DNA from: Bacteroidetes bacterium HLUCCA01
GTDB taxonomy: Bacteria > Bacteroidota > Rhodothermia > Balneolales > HLUCCA01
Reading direction: 5' to 3'
NCBI GenBank assembly: GCA_001314545.1
Contig: LIHN01000005.1
Location: 1 to 64,000, forward strand
Length of the DNA: 64,000 nt
Under the pieces are notes generated by a model that was not told the DNA's origin, searched no databases, and saw nothing but the letters and a program-made list of their open reading frames with translations. Shown here in pieces: positions 26,470 through 35,185 of this stretch (position 1 is the first letter of the stretch; every line of letters begins with the position of its first letter). The translations under genes were made by a program, and so were the position numbers.

Positions 26470-27738
26470 ATGGTTTTAGAGAACGAACGAATCGGATTTG
26501 TCTCCACGCGATTCGCCGGTACAGACGGCGTATCGCTGGAGGCAGCCAAATGGGCTGAAGTCCTTGAATCAGACGGGCACGAGATCTTCTGGTATGCCGG
26601 TCGGCTCAACCGGCCGCGCGAGAACAGCATGTGTATACCCATCGCACACTTTGAGCATCCGGAAATTGAATGGCTGAACCGACAAATCTGGGGGCATACC
26701 AAGCGCTCACCGGCGGTTTCCAAACGTATCCGGAGCATATCGGATTATCTGAAGGAAACGCTGCACGACTTTGTGCGGCAATTTGATATCACCCTGCTGA
26801 TTATTGAGAACGCCGTCACCATTCCCATGAACCTGCCACTGGGTGTGGCGTTGACCGAATTTCTACTGGAATCGGAGATCCCGGCTATTGCCCATCACCA
26901 CGATTTCTACTGGGAGCGCAGCCGGTTTTCCGTCAACTGCGTGGGCGATTACCTCGCTATGGCCTTCCCCCCGCGTGATCCCGAATTGCAGCACGTGGTT
27001 ATCAACAAAAACGCCGCAGATGCCCTGGCCTGGCGTAAGGGAGCATCCTCCATTTTAATTCCCAATGTGCTGGATTTCGATAACGCTCCGGATCCGGCCG
27101 GCGATACCTACACCGAGGGACTCAAGGAAGCGCTGGGATTTGAACCTGATGACATCATTTTTCTGCAACCCACCCGCGTTGTCCCCCGCAAGGGCATCGA
27201 ACACGCCATCCGGCTGGTCAATATGCTGGGGAACCCCAAAATCAAGCTGTGTGTCTCCCACGATTCCGGCGACGAAGGCTTTGCCTACGAAAAAATGCTG
27301 CGGGAATCGGCCGAGCATGAGGGGGTAGACCTGCGCTTTGTAAGTACCCGGGTGGGCGATGAGCGCCAGGTTGACGATGACGGTATCAAGATTTACTCCC
27401 TCTGGGACATGTACCCCATCACCGACCTCGTAACCTATCCGAGTCTGTACGAGGGCTTCGGCAATGCGTTTCTGGAGGCGGTCTATTACCGCAAACCCCT
27501 GTTGGTCAACCGGTACGATATTTATATGCGTGATATTGAACCCAAAGGGTTTCAGACGGTGACCATTCAGGGATATGTAGCCCCCGAAACCGTCCGCGAT
27601 GTCAAAAAACTTCTGGATAACCCCGATTTAATCGACGCCATGACGGAGCGCAACTACGAGCTGGCCAAACAATATTTCAGCTATACCGTGCTGCGCAAAA
27701 AGCTGCGCTTCATCCTGAACACCATCCGCGGTTACTAA
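26470..27738 (+). CDS. GT4-type glycosyltransferase, likely mannosylglucosylglycerate pathway
   Basis: This 422-residue protein has the GT-B two-domain form. The N-terminal half begins with IGFVSTRFAGTDGVSLEAAKWAE and contains AIAHHHDFYWER. The C-terminal nucleotide-sugar domain has FLQPTRVVPRKGIEHAIRL and the EX7E region YPSLYEGFGNAFLEAVYYRKP. It lies 94 nt ahead of a GH13_18 phosphorylase and faces a convergent operon with glucosyl-3-phosphoglycerate synthase. In organisms that make mannosylglucosylglycerate, a GT4-like enzyme adds a sugar to glucosylglycerate or its phosphate. That role is inferred from context; donor and acceptor are not visible in the sequence. Confidence 0.8.
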   Translation: MVLENERIGFVSTRFAGTDGVSLEAAKWAEVLESDGHEIFWYAGRLNRPRENSMCIPIAHFEHPEIEWLNRQIWGHTKRSPAVSKRIRSISDYLKETLHDFVRQFDITLLIIENAVTIPMNLPLGVALTEFLLESEIPAIAHHHDFYWERSRFSVNCVGDYLAMAFPPRDPELQHVVINKNAADALAWRKGASSILIPNVLDFDNAPDPAGDTYTEGLKEALGFEPDDIIFLQPTRVVPRKGIEHAIRLVNMLGNPKIKLCVSHDSGDEGFAYEKMLRESAEHEGVDLRFVSTRVGDERQVDDDGIKIYSLWDMYPITDLVTYPSLYEGFGNAFLEAVYYRKPLLVNRYDIYMRDIEPKGFQTVTIQGYVAPETVRDVKKLLDNPDLIDAMTERNYELAKQYFSYTVLRKKLRFILNTIRGY

Positions 27739-27832
27739 GCCGCCGTGTACTCCCGATTATTGCCCCCGACGCACATGGTCGGGGCGCATCCATCCGTCAT
27801 TACATACCATTTTCAACCCTGAACAATCTGTT

Positions 27833-29590
27833 ATGACCGTTCCAAACATCACCAACATCATGCTCCAGCTGCACTCCCGCTTTGAATACCTCTACGGTTC
27901 GCAAGCCGACGCCTGCATGAAACGCTTCCAAATGATGATTGGCCGATACGGCATCGACACCTCCTACCAATCCACATTTCAGGTACTCGCAGACGGAACC
28001 CAGCCCGCCCGTGGCTGGTCGTCTGCCGACAGTATCCTGATCACCTACGGCGACTCCATCGTGCAGGAAGGCGAAGCCCCCCTGGAAACCCTGCGCTCGT
28101 TCATGATGCAACGGGTGGGCAAAACCATCACCGGCATCCACATATTGCCGTTTTTCCCCTACACCTCCGATGACGGCTTCTCCGTTCAGAATTACCACGA
28201 AGTTCGTGAAGACCTCGGCGGGTGGATGCATATTCGCAGACTCGCACGGGAATACCGTGTCATGGGCGATGTGGTCATCAATCACGTATCTGCCCAAAGC
28301 AACTGGTTCCGTGATTTCAAAAAAGGGATAGCTCCCGCGCGCGATTACTTTCACGTGACGGAGCCCTCGCCCGCGCTCGACCAGGTAACCCGTCCGCGGA
28401 ACCTGCCCCTGCTCACCCCGGTGAAAACCCCGATGGGTCCGGTCCACGTCTGGACCACCTTCAGTCCTGATCAGATCGATCTGAACTTCGCCAACCCCGA
28501 CGTGCTTTTTGAATTTCTGGACATCATCCTGCTGTATATCTCCCAGGGTGTGAGCGTACTGCGACTAGACGCCATCGCCTACCTCTGGAAACGCGTCGGT
28601 ACCAACTGCATCCACCTTCCGGAGACCCACGAAGTGGTCAAACTCATCCGCAATGTACTGGATCTGCTGGCCCCTCACGTGACCATTATCACCGAAACGA
28701 ACGTTCCGCATGCCGAGAATGTCAGCTATTTCGGTACCGGGGATGAAGCCCACATGGTGTATCAATTCAGCCTCCCTCCGCTGCTGCTGCATGCCCTGCT
28801 GCGCGGCAATGCGCGGTGGCTGACGCAATGGGCAGCAGGACTGCAGCCTGCCCCGGATGGGTGTGCGTATTTCAATTTTACCTCCTCCCATGACGGTGTG
28901 GGAGTACGACCGCTCGAGGGACTGGTGCCCACTGAAGAATTCGAGTACCTGGTCAACGCCGTACTCCGCCGCAACGGTCGGGTCTCCAATAAGAAAAATC
29001 CGGACGGATCGGAGAGTCCGTACGAACTCAACATAACCTACTACGACGCTCTGGCCTGCGAAGGCGGCACCGATGATGGGCATCAGACCGACCGGTTTCT
29101 GTGCTCTCAGGCCATCATGCTCAGTCTCCAGGGAGTTCCCGGTATCTACATCCACGCCCTGACCGGCAGTAAAAATGACCTTGAAGGCCTCGCCTGTAAG
29201 GGCTATAATCGTGCCATCAACCGTAAACAGTGGCAGCGTCGACATCTGGAGCATGCCCTTGATGATGAAAACACCTCCACCGGACAGGTGTTCGACCGGT
29301 ACCTGCATCTGCTTAAAATCCGATCAGCCCAGCCGGCTTTTGATCCAGCCGCTGAGCAGAAGGTATTGGATCTGGGCGATGCACTTTTTGCCCATATCCG
29401 GTCTTCCGAGGAAGGAACCTTGCTTTGTTTGTTCAATGTGACCGATGCCCGGGTGGATGTACATGTGCATGCCGCCCTGCCCGAAGCGCACCGTAAAGAG
29501 GCCTATCGTGATGTGATATCCGGCGATATCCGCGGTCGCGACGGACATGTAACGCTGGCTCCGTACGATGTGGTCTGGCTGAAGGTGTGA
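27833..29590 (+). CDS. GH13_18 sugar phosphorylase (sucrose-phosphorylase-like, probably glucosylglycerate phosphorylase)
   Basis: This 585-residue cytoplasmic enzyme shows all GH13 regions: GDVVINHVSAQSNWF (region I), VSVLRLDAIAYLWK (nucleophile Asp, region II), TIITETNVPHAEN (acid/base Glu, region III) and NFTSSHDGVGVRP (region IV). RLDAIAYLWK and SDDGFSVQNYHEV are typical of the sucrose-phosphorylase subfamily 18, which reversibly releases glucose-1-phosphate. This subfamily contains sucrose, sucrose-6-phosphate and glucosylglycerate phosphorylases. The convergent glucosyl-3-phosphoglycerate synthase operon makes glucosylglycerate phosphorylase the best guess, used to recover carbon and lower osmolyte on salt downshift. 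Substrate choice is inference; the fold call is firm. Confidence 0.87.
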   Translation: MTVPNITNIMLQLHSRFEYLYGSQADACMKRFQMMIGRYGIDTSYQSTFQVLADGTQPARGWSSADSILITYGDSIVQEGEAPLETLRSFMMQRVGKTITGIHILPFFPYTSDDGFSVQNYHEVREDLGGWMHIRRLAREYRVMGDVVINHVSAQSNWFRDFKKGIAPARDYFHVTEPSPALDQVTRPRNLPLLTPVKTPMGPVHVWTTFSPDQIDLNFANPDVLFEFLDIILLYISQGVSVLRLDAIAYLWKRVGTNCIHLPETHEVVKLIRNVLDLLAPHVTIITETNVPHAENVSYFGTGDEAHMVYQFSLPPLLLHALLRGNARWLTQWAAGLQPAPDGCAYFNFTSSHDGVGVRPLEGLVPTEEFEYLVNAVLRRNGRVSNKKNPDGSESPYELNITYYDALACEGGTDDGHQTDRFLCSQAIMLSLQGVPGIYIHALTGSKNDLEGLACKGYNRAINRKQWQRRHLEHALDDENTSTGQVFDRYLHLLKIRSAQPAFDPAAEQKVLDLGDALFAHIRSSEEGTLLCLFNVTDARVDVHVHAALPEAHRKEAYRDVISGDIRGRDGHVTLAPYDVVWLKV

Positions 29591-29609
29591 CCCCACGCGG
29601 AAATCTGCC

Positions 29610-29755
29610 TTGCAGCCCTGACCGCAATACGCATATTCAGCAATCAGGAAAACCAGCTTAACCATTGCGCCGCCGCAGGCCTTGTAGCCCTGACCGCAAT
29701 ACGCATCTTCGGCTATCTGGAAAACCAGCTTAACCATTGTGCCGCCACAAGCCGT
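29610..29755. repeat. 72-bp tandem duplication in gene gap
   Basis: Two copies of a 72-bp unit (with AGCCCTGACCGCAATACGCAT at 29614 and again at 29686) lie directly downstream of the phosphorylase gene, with a few substitutions and a partial third start near 29754. The shared GGAAAACCAGCTTAACCATTG closes each unit. No coding function is apparent, and it sits between convergent operons. Confidence 0.8.
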
Positions 29756-29820
29756 GCAGCCGGATTGAGATGCCGGGCAGCATCGACAGCCATCCGTCAG
29801 GAGATCAGGGCCTCAGTCGC

Positions 29821-30717
29821 TCACAAAATGCCCAGGCATTGAATAGCCTGGGTGAGATGGGTGAAAACCGCGTCTGGTCGATGGTCACGGATAGCAGCAT
29901 TGTCTTCGTGCAGGCGCAACGACTGCTGGTCGCCGGCAAAAAGTGCGGCATTAAAACCGACCAGCATCGCCGCATGTACATCCTTGAGCAGGTCGTTGCC
30001 GATGTACAATACCTGAGAGGGCGCAATGCCCCGTTTGGCCAAACCTTCGGCCGCCATGGTATACAGATAGTGAGAGGGTTTGGCCGCCTTGCATTCGTAG
30101 GAGTAGAAGCAAAGGTCGGGATCAAACCCCATTTCCGGAACCGATTTACCCGACAGAGCCTCTAGCGTCAGCGGGGTGTAAAACTGGGAGTTGGAGATAA
30201 TTCCAAGGGCGATGTCGGTGTCGTTGAGTGTCTCCAGCAGCTCATCCAGACCGGGCATGAGCCAGGGCTGTTCCACCCGCGTCACGAATTCGACAATCAG
30301 CCGGGGAATCAGGTCCGGATCAATATCCTGAAGGGTGGGCAAGTTCTTCCAGATTTCGATGATATCCACCTCCGGAAAATCGATTTCCCGGGTTTTGCGT
30401 TGCTCCAGATGATCAGTGCGGATGTTTCTGTACAGGTCTGACATGGTCCGACTCGCATTCACCGAGGCCGGATGAAACCCGATGCTTTTTAGGGCATCAA
30501 CGAGGGATTGCCGTTCATGGGCGGTGTTGCTGGTCAGCCCCGGCTCGTTGCCGGTAATCAGAATGGTACCGTACACGTCCACCATTACCGCTTTGATTTG
30601 CTTTGCGATGGGTATAATGGGCGTCATACCGGTGGGGATGGGTTGCCGGGGCGACGTGAGTTTACGTATGCGTTCAATCAGAAATGCGTTGTCTTCAGGC
30701 GATATTGGGGTAGACAT
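29821..30717 (-). CDS. HAD-superfamily hydrolase, candidate glucosyl-3-phosphoglycerate phosphatase
   Basis: The track ORF begins at 31173 inside the upstream gene; ATG 30717 gives a sensible 298-residue protein (MSTPISPEDNAFLIERIRKL). HAD motif I is KAVMVDVYGTIL with nucleophile Asp47. Motif II is GIISNSQF, then CKAAKPSHYLY (motif III Lys), and motif IV is VLYIGNDLLKDVHAAM. Position 49 is Tyr rather than the usual phosphatase Asp, a pattern shared with haloacid dehalogenase-type members. It is the last gene of the operon with glucosyl-3-phosphoglycerate synthase, which needs a phosphatase to yield glucosylglycerate. That role is a context inference, tempered by the Tyr. Confidence 0.78.
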   Translation of the reverse strand: MSTPISPEDNAFLIERIRKLTSPRQPIPTGMTPIIPIAKQIKAVMVDVYGTILITGNEPGLTSNTAHERQSLVDALKSIGFHPASVNASRTMSDLYRNIRTDHLEQRKTREIDFPEVDIIEIWKNLPTLQDIDPDLIPRLIVEFVTRVEQPWLMPGLDELLETLNDTDIALGIISNSQFYTPLTLEALSGKSVPEMGFDPDLCFYSYECKAAKPSHYLYTMAAEGLAKRGIAPSQVLYIGNDLLKDVHAAMLVGFNAALFAGDQQSLRLHEDNAAIRDHRPDAVFTHLTQAIQCLGIL

Positions 30718-30886
30718 TACGTGCTTTTTTAGATGAATTTCGGCTTTAAGGGTACGTAAGGCGTGTCTTTCGGAGGTGGATTTGACGCAGGAGTGTGCCA
30801 GGCAGGGAACCGGCCCGCAGCAGGACTCCTCTTTCCGCCAAAGCCCGGAGCAGCGACTTCCCGGATGGGTTGCTGACGGGAACCGT

Positions 30887-32812
30887 TCAAACCGACACCC
30901 GCTGTAGGGTGAACTGTTCCGGTTTGAGAAACTGCCCCAAAAGATCAGCCCCCGAAATGTAGTGAACTTCCTGAACCGGCGCGAGTACAACAGCGCGATA
31001 CAGTTCCTGAATTTTTTGGAGGTGGGTATCGGGCGAATACGCCTGCAGCACCACCGATCGGTTGGATGCGATGATGTCAGCTGCAGGGTGTACCTTGTCG
31101 GACCGGTTGACACCGCTGAAATCCGCACCCTCCTTAACGATTTCATGGGAGGGTTCGACGATGCGTATGCCAACGGACTCCCCGTCGATACGGTCCTTTT
31201 CGGTGCGGGTGGGCCCCTCAGGTTCTTCCAGCCAGGGTATTGGCAGGGGAGTGTTTTTGACTGTTTCGGGGTGGGTTAAAACATAGGTAATGACTTCGCG
31301 CTGACTGTCATCGTCAAGTACGCCGAAATCGATGGTATCTCCGGTGAAGAGGGTCTGCATCCACCTGGAGGTCGCCGCCGCTGCATCCTGCCGGGAGAAC
31401 CCGTAGTCGCGAAGCAGCTTGTTGATGGCCGACTCCAGCTTCCTGCCCAGCCGTTCGGTGTCCAGCCAGTGCAGCGGAACCATGGCGCGGGTATACATGC
31501 CCGGAAACTGCACCCCGCTGTCACTGAAATCGCGGGTGATATCGGGCAGTAACCGACCTGCGAGGGGTTTTCCGGCCAGCCAGGGTTCCAGATAAACCAT
31601 GCCGAAACCCTCGGCCATGCTGCTGGTAAACACGCAGGTTGCGGTCTGAACCAGTTCTGGGAAGCTGCGTCCGAGATGCACGCCGGCCTCAAACAAGACC
31701 GGTAAGCGGTGGTCGGCGCAGAAGGTGGTCCAGCGGGAATAATGCTCGCGATAAGCCGGGTTTTTGGGCGGGAGGGTGGCGGCCCAGAGGGTTTTGCCGG
31801 GCGACTGCAGCTGGGATATGGCCGACCATAGCACCATTTCGCCGATGTTCTTGCGGGGGATTACCCGCACGGGGTACAGAATCAGATGCTCTGGCAGGCT
31901 GGTGGAGCGGGTCGGAGCGGCGGTCGCACCGGCCCCGGCTGCTTGAACCATTGCAGAGCGGGCGGTCGAAGCAGCCTCATGGGTGCCGGTACCGGGCTGC
32001 GGATCGGAATGCTGCCCGGCCCCCGGAACGGGATGTGGCCCGGGTCCCGGTTTGAGCCCAGAGTCGGCCCCGGATTTGGCACCGGCAGCGTCCGCGGCCG
32101 GATTCTCGACCGGATTGGGGAGCAGCTGCAGTTGGGCAGCGGGAAAGCCGGCGCCTTTCAGGTTGGCGTAATCGCGTCCGTTCAACACGGCGTAGTGTAC
32201 ATGGGGGCCGGTCGGATAACACAGTTCATGCAACGGGCGATTGCTGATGCGTAACCCCGATTGCTGAATTCCCCGGTAGTTGTGGGGTCGGTTGTCTTCG
32301 GCAAAATCGTGAATATGCAGCAGCAGCTTCCTGCCCTGCTCCGCCATCATCGCCACCATAGCCGTTACAACCGGGTTTTTCCCCAGCGCGTGGTTATGAA
32401 TATGCCAGACGGCGGGTCTTCCGCCCATGGCCCGTTCAGCGGCGTCGTCCAGCCGGGACAGCAGGGTCTGCGGGTCGTTATGGGCTGTCAGCTCCCTGCC
32501 CCCGAAATGAGCCGAACCCGACTTTTCAGCCGCATCTGAAAGGCGGGGGGCTGGCTGCTTTAAGGAGGTGTTCGCCGCAGAATCAGGCGTATGGTTTACA
32601 TCGCGCTTGCCTGGTGTGGTATCGGAAGCATAGCCCAGACCCGGAACGCAGACCACCTCCGCCGGAAAGTCGTCCGGACCCTCCTCGCCCGAAAAAACCG
32701 TTACCGCTATTCCCGCCCGACCGAGCAGCACGCACTGCTGGCGGATGATCTGGGTGACCCCGCCACCGCGCAGATGGTGGTGCACCATGGCTACAGACAA
32801 GGTCATCGGCAT
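30887..32812 (-). CDS. Second GT4-type glycosyltransferase, with long low-complexity inserts
   Basis: This 641-residue GT-B protein starts MPMTLSVAMVHHHLRGGGVTQI (the ATG six nt further in is an alternative). N-terminal domain signs are WHIHNHALGKNPVV and LLLHIHDFAEDNRPHNYRG; C-terminal signs are LYPVRVIPRKNIGEMVL and FTSSMAEGFGMVYLEPWLAGKP. Two segments, about 62-110 and 240-312, are Ala/Gly/Pro/Ser-rich and look inserted. A C-terminal extension of about 120 residues follows the catalytic part. The start overlaps the GpgS stop by one base (TGATG), implying coupling. It probably acts on glucosyl-3-phosphoglycerate or its product; the exact reaction is unknown. Confidence 0.78.
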   Translation of the reverse strand: MPMTLSVAMVHHHLRGGGVTQIIRQQCVLLGRAGIAVTVFSGEEGPDDFPAEVVCVPGLGYASDTTPGKRDVNHTPDSAANTSLKQPAPRLSDAAEKSGSAHFGGRELTAHNDPQTLLSRLDDAAERAMGGRPAVWHIHNHALGKNPVVTAMVAMMAEQGRKLLLHIHDFAEDNRPHNYRGIQQSGLRISNRPLHELCYPTGPHVHYAVLNGRDYANLKGAGFPAAQLQLLPNPVENPAADAAGAKSGADSGLKPGPGPHPVPGAGQHSDPQPGTGTHEAASTARSAMVQAAGAGATAAPTRSTSLPEHLILYPVRVIPRKNIGEMVLWSAISQLQSPGKTLWAATLPPKNPAYREHYSRWTTFCADHRLPVLFEAGVHLGRSFPELVQTATCVFTSSMAEGFGMVYLEPWLAGKPLAGRLLPDITRDFSDSGVQFPGMYTRAMVPLHWLDTERLGRKLESAINKLLRDYGFSRQDAAAATSRWMQTLFTGDTIDFGVLDDDSQREVITYVLTHPETVKNTPLPIPWLEEPEGPTRTEKDRIDGESVGIRIVEPSHEIVKEGADFSGVNRSDKVHPAADIIASNRSVVLQAYSPDTHLQKIQELYRAVVLAPVQEVHYISGADLLGQFLKPEQFTLQRVSV

Positions 32813-33801
32813 CAGCTCAACCCGAATTTCTCCCGGTATTCCGGTATGGTAATCATCGGCGGACGTTCATCTTCCACTATGAAATGCTCTACCTGCTCGA
32901 AGGAGCCTTTGCTTACCTGAAACTGCCGCAGGTAATGGTTCAGTTCGGTTTGTACCAGCAGTTTTTCATGGTCGCCGGCCCTGCGCAGGAAGGTCTGCAG
33001 GATACCGAAGGCCATGCGACCGAGGGCCTGGGTGGGTTGGTTGCGATGTACCCGCTTGTCAAGATCGGTCTGGGCAAAAGCTTCCATCCCGTATTTTTTG
33101 TAGATGTCGATGAGGTGGCTGGTTTCCACACCGTACCCGATGGGGAAGGGGATGTCATGCAGGATATGGCGCCGCACGGCGTACTCGCCGGACAAGGGCT
33201 GAATGACGGCGGCCAGCTCCGGATAGAACAGGGAGAAAATGGGCCGGGTAAGGATTTCGGTAACCCGACCTCCGCCGGAAGGACGTACGATGCCGGTGTC
33301 TGACAGGGGCCGGTCATAGAAGGCCTTCACATAGCCTACTTCCGGCCGGTAAATCATCGGACCAATCAGCCCGTAGATGAACCGGGGGTGGATGTTGGTG
33401 ATGTCGGCATCTACATATACGATGATATCGCCTTTCAGCTGATAGATGGCCTTCCACAGGTTTTCGCCTTTGCCGCGTTTAGACTCCAGGTGGGGCAGGA
33501 TATCGCTGGCCAGGTAGGTGTCGGCACCGAACTCGGCGGCAACCTCGAGGGTTCGGTCTTCCGAGCCGGAGTCTATGACCGCGATTTCATCGATCAGCGG
33601 GTAGCGGTCTATGAGTTCCGAGCGGAAGAGCACCACTTCCTTGGCGATGTTGTTTTCTTCATTCAGGGTAGGAATGCACAGGGAGATGGTCAGACCGTGC
33701 CGTTCTTTTTCCTCTACCATTTTGCGAAGGTCCCAGAAATCGCTGTGGTGGTAGGTGTTTTTTTTGAGCCAGGTTTCAATGTTCTTCACAATGTCCTCCA
33801 T
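32812..33801 (-). CDS. gpgS: Glucosyl-3-phosphoglycerate synthase (GT81)
   Basis: This 329-residue protein matches GpgS along its length. The GT-A nucleotide-binding start is ISLCIPTLNEENNIA (about 39-53) and the strand-end motif is AVIDSGSEDRT (74-84). The metal-binding motif DAD is at 131-133 in IVYVDADI. The family-specific segments are SGGGRVTEILTRP near 176-188, LSGEYAVRR and PFPIGYGVETSHLID, with a late HRNQP. It transfers glucose from a nucleotide sugar to 3-phosphoglycerate, the first step to glucosylglycerate, an osmolyte (and a methylglucose polysaccharide precursor in mycobacteria). It overlaps the M20-like gene upstream by 26 nt and the GT4 gene downstream by 1 nt, so they form one operon. 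Confidence 0.92.
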   Translation of the reverse strand: MEDIVKNIETWLKKNTYHHSDFWDLRKMVEEKERHGLTISLCIPTLNEENNIAKEVVLFRSELIDRYPLIDEIAVIDSGSEDRTLEVAAEFGADTYLASDILPHLESKRGKGENLWKAIYQLKGDIIVYVDADITNIHPRFIYGLIGPMIYRPEVGYVKAFYDRPLSDTGIVRPSGGGRVTEILTRPIFSLFYPELAAVIQPLSGEYAVRRHILHDIPFPIGYGVETSHLIDIYKKYGMEAFAQTDLDKRVHRNQPTQALGRMAFGILQTFLRRAGDHEKLLVQTELNHYLRQFQVSKGSFEQVEHFIVEDERPPMITIPEYREKFGLS

Positions 33802-34969
33802 CTATTGCCATGAGTACAGACAGCAGTTTGGCCAGTCCGAGGTGAATTTTTCCGGGGTCAATGGTTTCATCGTCCATCTGCAGGTTGCTGCCGGTGGTCA
33901 TGCCCAGGGTCAGTGCCGGGATGCCGCGGTCAATAAAGGCGGCCAGATCGGAGGTGCTGGGTTCGTAGCGGGGCTTGATCTGCAGGGCATCGAAGATATC
34001 GCGGGAGGCACGAACCAGGGGATGTCCGAAGGAGATGCCGCCGGGCTGCCGGGTGGAGAATATGTCGATGGTGATATCATCGCCGGTTTTTGAGGCGACT
34101 TCAGATACGGCTTCTTTGAGGCGAAGCTCAATTTCGCGCACAATCCCGGCCGACTCCGAGCGTGCTTCGAAGCCCAGTCTGGCTTTGGTGGCGCGTTTGT
34201 TCATGGCCGCACCGGCACGAACCTGTCCCAGTATGATGCTGGAGCGGGGTCGGCGTGGCAGCGGAATGTCGGTAATCTTGTTGATGATTTCATTGAGGGT
34301 CAGAATGGCGCTGGTATTGCCGAATCCGTTCCAGTCCAGCTCCTCCGGAGTCCGTACTAGTACTTCACCCCGGATGATACCGATGGAGGCATGGCTGAGC
34401 CGGTCGAGCTGCACGCCTTCGACGCAGACCCCGGCATGCACGGGCAGTTTGTAGTTGCTCAGGAAGGAGCGGAGTCCTTCGGAGTTGCCCCTGCCCAGAC
34501 TCCGGGCGGTGCCAATCAGGATGAGGTTGTTTTTCAGGCGGATGTTCAGGCGGTTGAGCAGGTCGGGCAGGGAGGCGACCACCGCCAGACCAAGGCTGTT
34601 GTCGGCAACGCCTGCGCCGGTGACCAGGCCCGGCTGCACGGAGATGGTATGGTCGGTACTGTCGGGGTAGACCGTGTCCATGTGTGCCGATACGGCAATA
34701 TTGCGTTTGCCCTCGCTTCCATGCAAAACACCGAAAATATTCGATTTATCGTCGTTTTCAACATTCTGCAGACCGACTTCACTGAACCGGTTGATCAGCA
34801 GCTGCATGCGGCGTTCTTCCCCGAACGTGGGCGCGGGTGTTTCGCCCAGCAGGATGAGATTCGCCAAAACGAACTGCTGCAGCGGTTTTAGCTCCTCGGC
34901 CAGTCCGACCGCTCCGTTGAGAATATCCTGGAAATTTTCCCAGCTTCTAGTTCCTAATACATCGTTCAT
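33776..34969 (-). CDS. M20-family peptidase homologue with lost catalytic residues
   Basis: The reading becomes protein-like from ATG 34969 (MNDVLGTRSWENF), giving 397 residues. The M20/M42 fold is visible: AVSAHMDTVYP with His96 and Asp98, TGAGVADNSLG with bridging Asp123, and a possible ligand Glu in CVEG. However, the segment that normally reads EE-x-G has become IGTARSLGRGNSEG, so the catalytic glutamate pair is absent. The final HxxxE histidine is also replaced (TTGSNLQMDDETID). It is the first gene of the GpgS operon. A non-peptidase role, such as a regulatory or scaffolding partner or an altered hydrolase, is likely, but nothing in the sequence says which. Confidence 0.78.
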   Translation of the reverse strand: MNDVLGTRSWENFQDILNGAVGLAEELKPLQQFVLANLILLGETPAPTFGEERRMQLLINRFSEVGLQNVENDDKSNIFGVLHGSEGKRNIAVSAHMDTVYPDSTDHTISVQPGLVTGAGVADNSLGLAVVASLPDLLNRLNIRLKNNLILIGTARSLGRGNSEGLRSFLSNYKLPVHAGVCVEGVQLDRLSHASIGIIRGEVLVRTPEELDWNGFGNTSAILTLNEIINKITDIPLPRRPRSSIILGQVRAGAAMNKRATKARLGFEARSESAGIVREIELRLKEAVSEVASKTGDDITIDIFSTRQPGGISFGHPLVRASRDIFDALQIKPRYEPSTSDLAAFIDRGIPALTLGMTTGSNLQMDDETIDPGKIHLGLAKLLSVLMAIDGGHCEEH

Positions 34970-35099
34970 AATGACCCAACCTTGCGATGCACTATGCGCT
35001 GCAAGGACTTGTTTAGTTTCAGATTTCCCTAATACACAAAGCTTGTTCCGTGCAGACTTCGGGAGGGGTTCCCTGAAAAAAATGTCTGCCGGGTGTAGA

Positions 35100-35134
35100 T
35101 TTGCACAGCTCTCGGTTGCAATATAGTATATTTG
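35100..35134 (+). promoter_or_regulatory. Bacteroidota-type promoter candidate for the ATP-grasp gene
   Basis: TATATTTG at 35127-35134 matches the -7 consensus TAnnTTTG, and TTTG at 35100-35103 could be the -33 element, though the 23-nt spacing is a few bases longer than usual. It lies about 50 nt upstream of the ATP-grasp start in the divergent gap. Confidence 0.4.
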
Positions 35135-35185
35135 AGGCATTCTTGCCCCAGATAACGCTCAAATCCTTGAAGACTTCACCCGATT

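Noticed and set aside
29737-30165. 142-residue plus-strand ORF after the 72-bp repeat
   Set aside because: It is antisense to the HAD gene, whose motifs are clear. It is a shadow.
30718-31173. N-terminal extension of the HAD ORF
   Set aside because: It overlaps the well-supported GT4 frame and its translation is Arg/Ser-rich shadow sequence. The real start is ATG 30717.
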